Shown one piece after another: positions 50,565-53,647 of a DNA stretch of 53,647 nt. The translations under genes and the position numbers were made by a program. The DNA is from Acidimicrobiia bacterium (GTDB lineage Bacteria; Actinomycetota; Acidimicrobiia; Spongiisociales; JAENVV01). The stretch is from positions 1 through 53,647 of the forward strand of contig JAENVV010000161.1 in NCBI GenBank assembly GCA_016650365.1. The letters run 5' to 3'. The notes beneath the pieces are model-generated. The model did no database searches. It saw nothing but the letters and a program-made list of their open reading frames with translations, and was not told the DNA's origin. Position 1 is the stretch's first letter. Each line of letters opens with the position of its first letter.

Positions 50565-50614
50565 GTGGTAGAGCAATCAGGACCCGTAGGAGGGTACCGA
50601 CCCCACGGTGACGC

Positions 50615-50848
50615 CTAGGCGGCGGCTCCGGCGGCTCCGTACACGGAGGTAAGAACCTTGACGGGGATCGATTCGGCTCCAGCGCGGTTGCGCAGGATGA
50701 TCATCCAGTCGTCATGAGCAACTTCGATTCCGAGGTACTCACCGGTTGCGGTACGACCCGATTGTGTGGTCGCTTCATATATGCCACCTACCCGTAGGTG
50801 GTTGATGTCGATGGTCGCAGCGATCTGCGACCCTTGATGTGCCTGCAT
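50615..50848 (-). CDS. small protein of unknown function
   Basis: A 77-residue protein I do not recognise. It is predicted to be mostly beta strands: HLRVGGIYEATTQSGRTATG, EYLGIEVAHDDWMIILRN, then SIPVKVLTSVYGAAGAAA. The pattern of a small barrel (SH3- or Sm-like) is possible but not shown. An AAAGGAG ribosome site lies five bases before ATG 50848, supporting expression; the frame open to 51091 is not used. A GC-rich hairpin lies just upstream of the ribosome site. Confidence 0.65.
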   Translation of the reverse strand: MQAHQGSQIAATIDINHLRVGGIYEATTQSGRTATGEYLGIEVAHDDWMIILRNRAGAESIPVKVLTSVYGAAGAAA

Positions 50849-51214
50849 GGCACTCCTTTCGTGGGCCCGATTGGGCCCCTTGCTGTCAAATGTGAGTAGA
50901 GGTCGACGGCGGGTCACTACGACCAGCACCGTCAACGGTGGGAGTTCTGGCAAGATTGATTCAGCCAGGGCGGTTTCATGGCGGGGGGGCGGCGATACTG
51001 CACCGAAGCCACGATGTACGCGCACGAGTTCTGGTAAATCCGAAGGAACGACCTTGAGAAAATGAGGTCGAAGCTGCGAGACCGAAATCAATCGAGCCCA
51101 CTAAGCCTACTCGATCTACGACCAATATCGAAACACCAACCCCAGACTCGCAAAGATTCAACTCAAACTCCGTGGCGAGTCGATCGGCTTTGGCGAACCA
51201 GGTAGGGTGCCGTC
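50849..51214. other. 366-base gap without a gene
   Basis: This divergent region lies between the small protein and the VIT1-type transporter. It contains the hairpin at 50863-50878 and no other feature I can support. No tRNA-like fold was noticed. Confidence 0.45.
50863..50878 (-). promoter_or_regulatory. 5'-leader hairpin ahead of the small-protein ribosome site
   Basis: Two GGGCCC hexamers with a four-base loop lie three bases from the AAAGGAG ribosome site (50853-50859) of the 77-residue gene. Each arm is itself palindromic, so the arms can pair with each other. It could limit translation or mark a processing site. Confidence 0.4.
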
Positions 51215-51904
51215 ATGGCGCATCTCGAGCAACACATGACCCATCGGATCGGCTGGCTTCGTGCCGCAGTACTTGGAGCCAATGACGGCATCGTGTCGAC
51301 GGCCAGCTTGGTAATTGGCGTCACCGCGGCGCATGGAACCAAGAGCGCAGTTCTAATAGCCGGCATAGCTGGCCTCGTGGCTGGTGCGATGTCAATGGCA
51401 GCCGGAGAATACGTCTCAGTGAGTTCCCAGGCTGACACGGAATCCGCCGACCTGGCCAAAGAGACCAAGGAACTGGCAGACGATCCCGAGGGCGAACTCA
51501 TCGAACTAGCCGGGATCTACCGTTCCCGCGGGCTTGAGGCCGATCTCGCCAGAGAAGTTGCCAGCCAGCTCATGGCCCACGATGCGCTCGGGGCCCACGC
51601 CCGCGACGAGCTCGGCATCTCAGAAGTCATGACCGCCCGCCCGATCCAGGCGGCGCTCGCTTCCGCGGCGACGTTCACGGCAGGAGCCGCCCTTCCCCTG
51701 GCAGCGGCAGCTCTATCCCCGGACGCCGCCCGGGTGTGGGTTGTGGCGGTGATGTCGCTCTTCTTTCTCGCCTTGCTTGGAAGCGTCGGCGCCAGGGCCG
51801 GAGGTGCTCCGCTAGGAAGGGCTGCCGGTCGGGTCACCTTCTGGGGTGCCCTGGCCATGGTCGTAACTGCGTTGATCGGCGCGGCGTTCGGCACAATTGT
51901 CTAG
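51215..51904 (+). CDS. VIT1/CCC1-family divalent-metal transporter
   Basis: A 229-residue membrane protein that transports Fe2+ or Mn2+ in this family. Typical features are LGANDGIVSTASLVIGVTAA at the start, GLVAGAMSMAAGEYVSVSSQ in helix 2, then a charged cytoplasmic domain with acidic residues (about 70-125). Three C-terminal helices follow, with the last GRVTFWGALAMVVTALIGAAFG. Bacterial members lower cytoplasmic metal or store it. The ribosome site ahead of ATG 51215 is weak. The APC permease follows 54 bases later. Confidence 0.9.
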   Translation: MAHLEQHMTHRIGWLRAAVLGANDGIVSTASLVIGVTAAHGTKSAVLIAGIAGLVAGAMSMAAGEYVSVSSQADTESADLAKETKELADDPEGELIELAGIYRSRGLEADLAREVASQLMAHDALGAHARDELGISEVMTARPIQAALASAATFTAGAALPLAAAALSPDAARVWVVAVMSLFFLALLGSVGARAGGAPLGRAAGRVTFWGALAMVVTALIGAAFGTIV

Positions 51905-51958
51905 GCGCGACTCCTTGGACAGAGGGGTCGGGCGCATTTGTAATTAGGCTCGCGCCCC

Positions 51959-53275
51959 ATGCGAGACAGTGCTGGTACCGATGCCAGCCAGAAGAAAATT
52001 GGCGTCGCGGGTGCAACAGCCATCGGCATCGGCGCAATGGTGGGCGGCGGCATCTTCGCGGTCCTTGGCGTTGCTGCGACCAAAGCCGGTGGAGCGACGC
52101 CCATCGCTTTCATCTTGGGAGGAGTCGTGGCGGCGCTCACCGCGACCAGTTACAGCCGACTATCGGTGGCTTACCCGAGCGCCGGCGGAACAGTGGCGTT
52201 CGTCGATCGCATTTTCGGTATACGTGAGCTCACCGGGAGCCTGAATGTCACCTTGTGGGTCGGATATGTCGCAACCACCGCCCTGTACGCCTCAGCTTTC
52301 GGCAACTATACGGCAACTCTCTTCCCGGGCGGCACCAATCCATCACCGTTCCTGGTGACGGCGCTCGTCGTAACTGGCATCGCCGGTCCGTGGGCAATCA
52401 ATCTCTTGAATGCCGCCTTAATCGCCAAAACAGAAAGCTGGATCGTTGCGTTCAAACTCATCATCCTGGCAGTCGTCATCGGTGCTGGGGTCCCCGCCGT
52501 CAATACAGCCAAGCTTGACCCGGGATCTTGGAAACCACCTGCCGCGATCATCGGTGCCGGGATGCTAATTTTCGTTGCCTACGAGGGGTTCGAGCTGATC
52601 GCCAACGCGTCGACTGAGGTCCGCAATCCTCGACGGACTCTACCCAGAGCCTTTGGACTGGCGACGGGAGTAGTCATATGCCTTTACGTACTCGTGGCCG
52701 GAGTCGTGGTCGGGTCATTGTCGGCGGCCGAAATCACACGATCAGCGGAGTTCTCCCTGGCCCAGGCTGCTTCCGTAAGCCTCGGCTCCGTCGGGTTCAA
52801 GCTGGTGGCGGTGTCAGCCATGCTGGCAACGCTGTCGGCCATCAACGCCACTCTCTATGGTGCCGCCCGGCTCAGTTTCACGCTGGCGACCGAGGGTGAG
52901 CTTCCGTCCCGGTTCGAGCAGCTCACATGGACGCAACCGGTTGGGCTGCACATCACCGCCGGGACTGGACTGGCCATGGCCGTCACGCTGCCCCTCGAGA
53001 GCATTTCAGCAGTGGCGAGCGCCATCTTCCTGCTCGTGTTTGCTGTCGTGAATGCCGCGGCCTTTCGCTCCTCTGGTGACATTGGAGCAAATCGGTGGCT
53101 GGCGGCAACAGGAGCGTTGGCCTGCACCGGGTCACTGGGTGTCCTTCTACTCCAGACCGGTAGAAACGACCCGGCCGCAATCGCAGCATTGGCAATCTTG
53201 CTCCTGGCCGCCCTCGGTTCAGAACATCTGACGCTTAAGCATCTCCGAACTCAAAGAGTTCTCGGTAAGCACTAG
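51959..53275 (+). CDS. APC-family amino acid permease
   Basis: A 438-residue permease with about twelve helices. Helix 1 carries the unwound substrate motif GIGAMVGGGIFAVLG. Other family segments are YSRLSVAYPSAGGTVAFVDR, FVAYEGFELIANASTEVRNP and LSAINATLYGAARLSF. It imports or exchanges amino acids or related amines. Start ATG 51959 is the first codon of the conserved region; no strong ribosome site is visible. Its stop overlaps the convergent glucose-6-phosphate dehydrogenase stop within a CTAG. Confidence 0.88.
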   Translation: MRDSAGTDASQKKIGVAGATAIGIGAMVGGGIFAVLGVAATKAGGATPIAFILGGVVAALTATSYSRLSVAYPSAGGTVAFVDRIFGIRELTGSLNVTLWVGYVATTALYASAFGNYTATLFPGGTNPSPFLVTALVVTGIAGPWAINLLNAALIAKTESWIVAFKLIILAVVIGAGVPAVNTAKLDPGSWKPPAAIIGAGMLIFVAYEGFELIANASTEVRNPRRTLPRAFGLATGVVICLYVLVAGVVVGSLSAAEITRSAEFSLAQAASVSLGSVGFKLVAVSAMLATLSAINATLYGAARLSFTLATEGELPSRFEQLTWTQPVGLHITAGTGLAMAVTLPLESISAVASAIFLLVFAVVNAAAFRSSGDIGANRWLAATGALACTGSLGVLLLQTGRNDPAAIAALAILLLAALGSEHLTLKHLRTQRVLGKH

Positions 53276-53647
53276 TCGATCGACGAAGGTTCCGGGTCGT
53301 ACCAGGGTCCGTGCCGGCCGATGAGGCGATCAACGCTTTCGACCGGTCCCCAGGTCCCGATCGTATACCGTTCAGCCGGGGCATGGTCACGAGTCACACC
53401 ATCGACGATCGCCCAGGCCGACTCGACACCTGCCACCGAGGTGAACAGAGTTTGGTCCCCCGCCAGCGCGTCTCCGAAGAGCCGTTCATAGGCAGTGAGT
53501 TCGGGGCCGGCTTCGCTGTGGAGCAGCAACTCGCCCATCTCCCCTACGAACTCGGGTCCCGGTTCCTTGGTGCGGAGGCCCAAAGCAAGCTGGCCGTCGG
53601 GGGTGACCCGGACACGCACGTAGTCGGATCCACCGCTTGGGACATGA
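53272..53647 (-). CDS. zwf: glucose-6-phosphate dehydrogenase, C-terminal part only
   Basis: The last 124 residues of a glucose-6-phosphate dehydrogenase; the N-terminal part lies beyond the window edge. The frame runs open to the end of the sequence. Recognisable C-terminal segments are SDYVRVRVTPDGQLALGLRT, TAYERLFGDALAGDQTLFT, VESAWAIVDGV, and the closing TWGPVESVDRLIGRHGPWYD. The enzyme converts glucose 6-phosphate to 6-phosphogluconolactone in the oxidative pentose phosphate pathway. The two-stop overlap with the permease is tail to tail. Confidence 0.85.
   Translation of the reverse strand, partial: HVPSGGSDYVRVRVTPDGQLALGLRTKEPGPEFVGEMGELLLHSEAGPELTAYERLFGDALAGDQTLFTSVAGVESAWAIVDGVTRDHAPAERYTIGTWGPVESVDRLIGRHGPWYDPEPSSID

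Overview
The window looks like chromosomal DNA from a high-GC Actinomycetota bacterium, possibly of the Acidimicrobiia type (inference; no rRNA or tRNA gene was seen to anchor it). Supporting signs are the GC-rich codon use, frequent GTG and one TTG start, tight 1-4 base gene overlaps, lipoboxes, a GbsR/MarR-type regulator, an LLM-class flavin enzyme and several membrane-anchored proteins with long Thr/Pro/Ser linkers. No mobile element, CRISPR array, phage gene or degraded gene was recognised.

Region 1 (1-9.5 kb): an ABC-2 type exporter (two permeases plus ATPase, first permease cut by the window edge), an LLM flavin oxidoreductase, an exported Thr-rich protein divergent from an orphan sensor kinase, a DoxX-like membrane protein, and a second ABC exporter co-transcribed with its likely GbsR-type repressor.

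Region 2 (9.6-15.8 kb): a six-gene operon made of a small ferredoxin, three membrane-anchored low-complexity proteins, an ApbE-type flavin transferase and a di-heme ferric-reductase-like membrane protein. It faces a two-component system and a further anchored Thr-rich protein. This reads as an envelope electron-transfer system whose partner proteins I do not recognise.

Region 3 (15.9-21 kb): a hydratase/FAH-like enzyme, a cupin, a beta-hydroxyacid dehydrogenase, an enolase-superfamily enzyme, a Bug/TctC-like protein without a signal peptide, and a D-2-hydroxyacid dehydrogenase.

Region 4 (21-28 kb): a three-gene RND efflux operon with two different permeases flanking a tiny lipoprotein that resembles only the C-terminal part of a membrane-fusion protein.

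Region 5 (28.3-50.6 kb): a large catabolic island. It holds an aldo/keto reductase, an alpha-hydroxyacid oxidase, four Gfo/Idh/MocA dehydrogenases, three ACMSD-like amidohydrolases, three carboxymuconolactone-decarboxylase-family proteins (four domains), an HpcH/HpaI aldolase, a second enolase-superfamily enzyme, a ketopantoate-reductase-like enzyme, three secondary transporters, a universal stress protein and an ABC importer without its own ATPase. Two promoter regions about 3.5 kb apart carry almost the same 16-base near-palindrome, and a third carries a related one, so these operons may form one regulon. The regulator is not in the window. The substrate is unknown; the enzyme set suggests a carboxylated, polyhydroxylated or ring-derived compound that is oxidised, dehydrated, decarboxylated and cleaved by an aldolase.

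Region 6 (50.6-53.6 kb): a small unrecognised protein with a hairpin in front of its ribosome site, a VIT1/CCC1-type metal transporter, an APC-family permease, and the C-terminal part of a glucose-6-phosphate dehydrogenase running off the edge.
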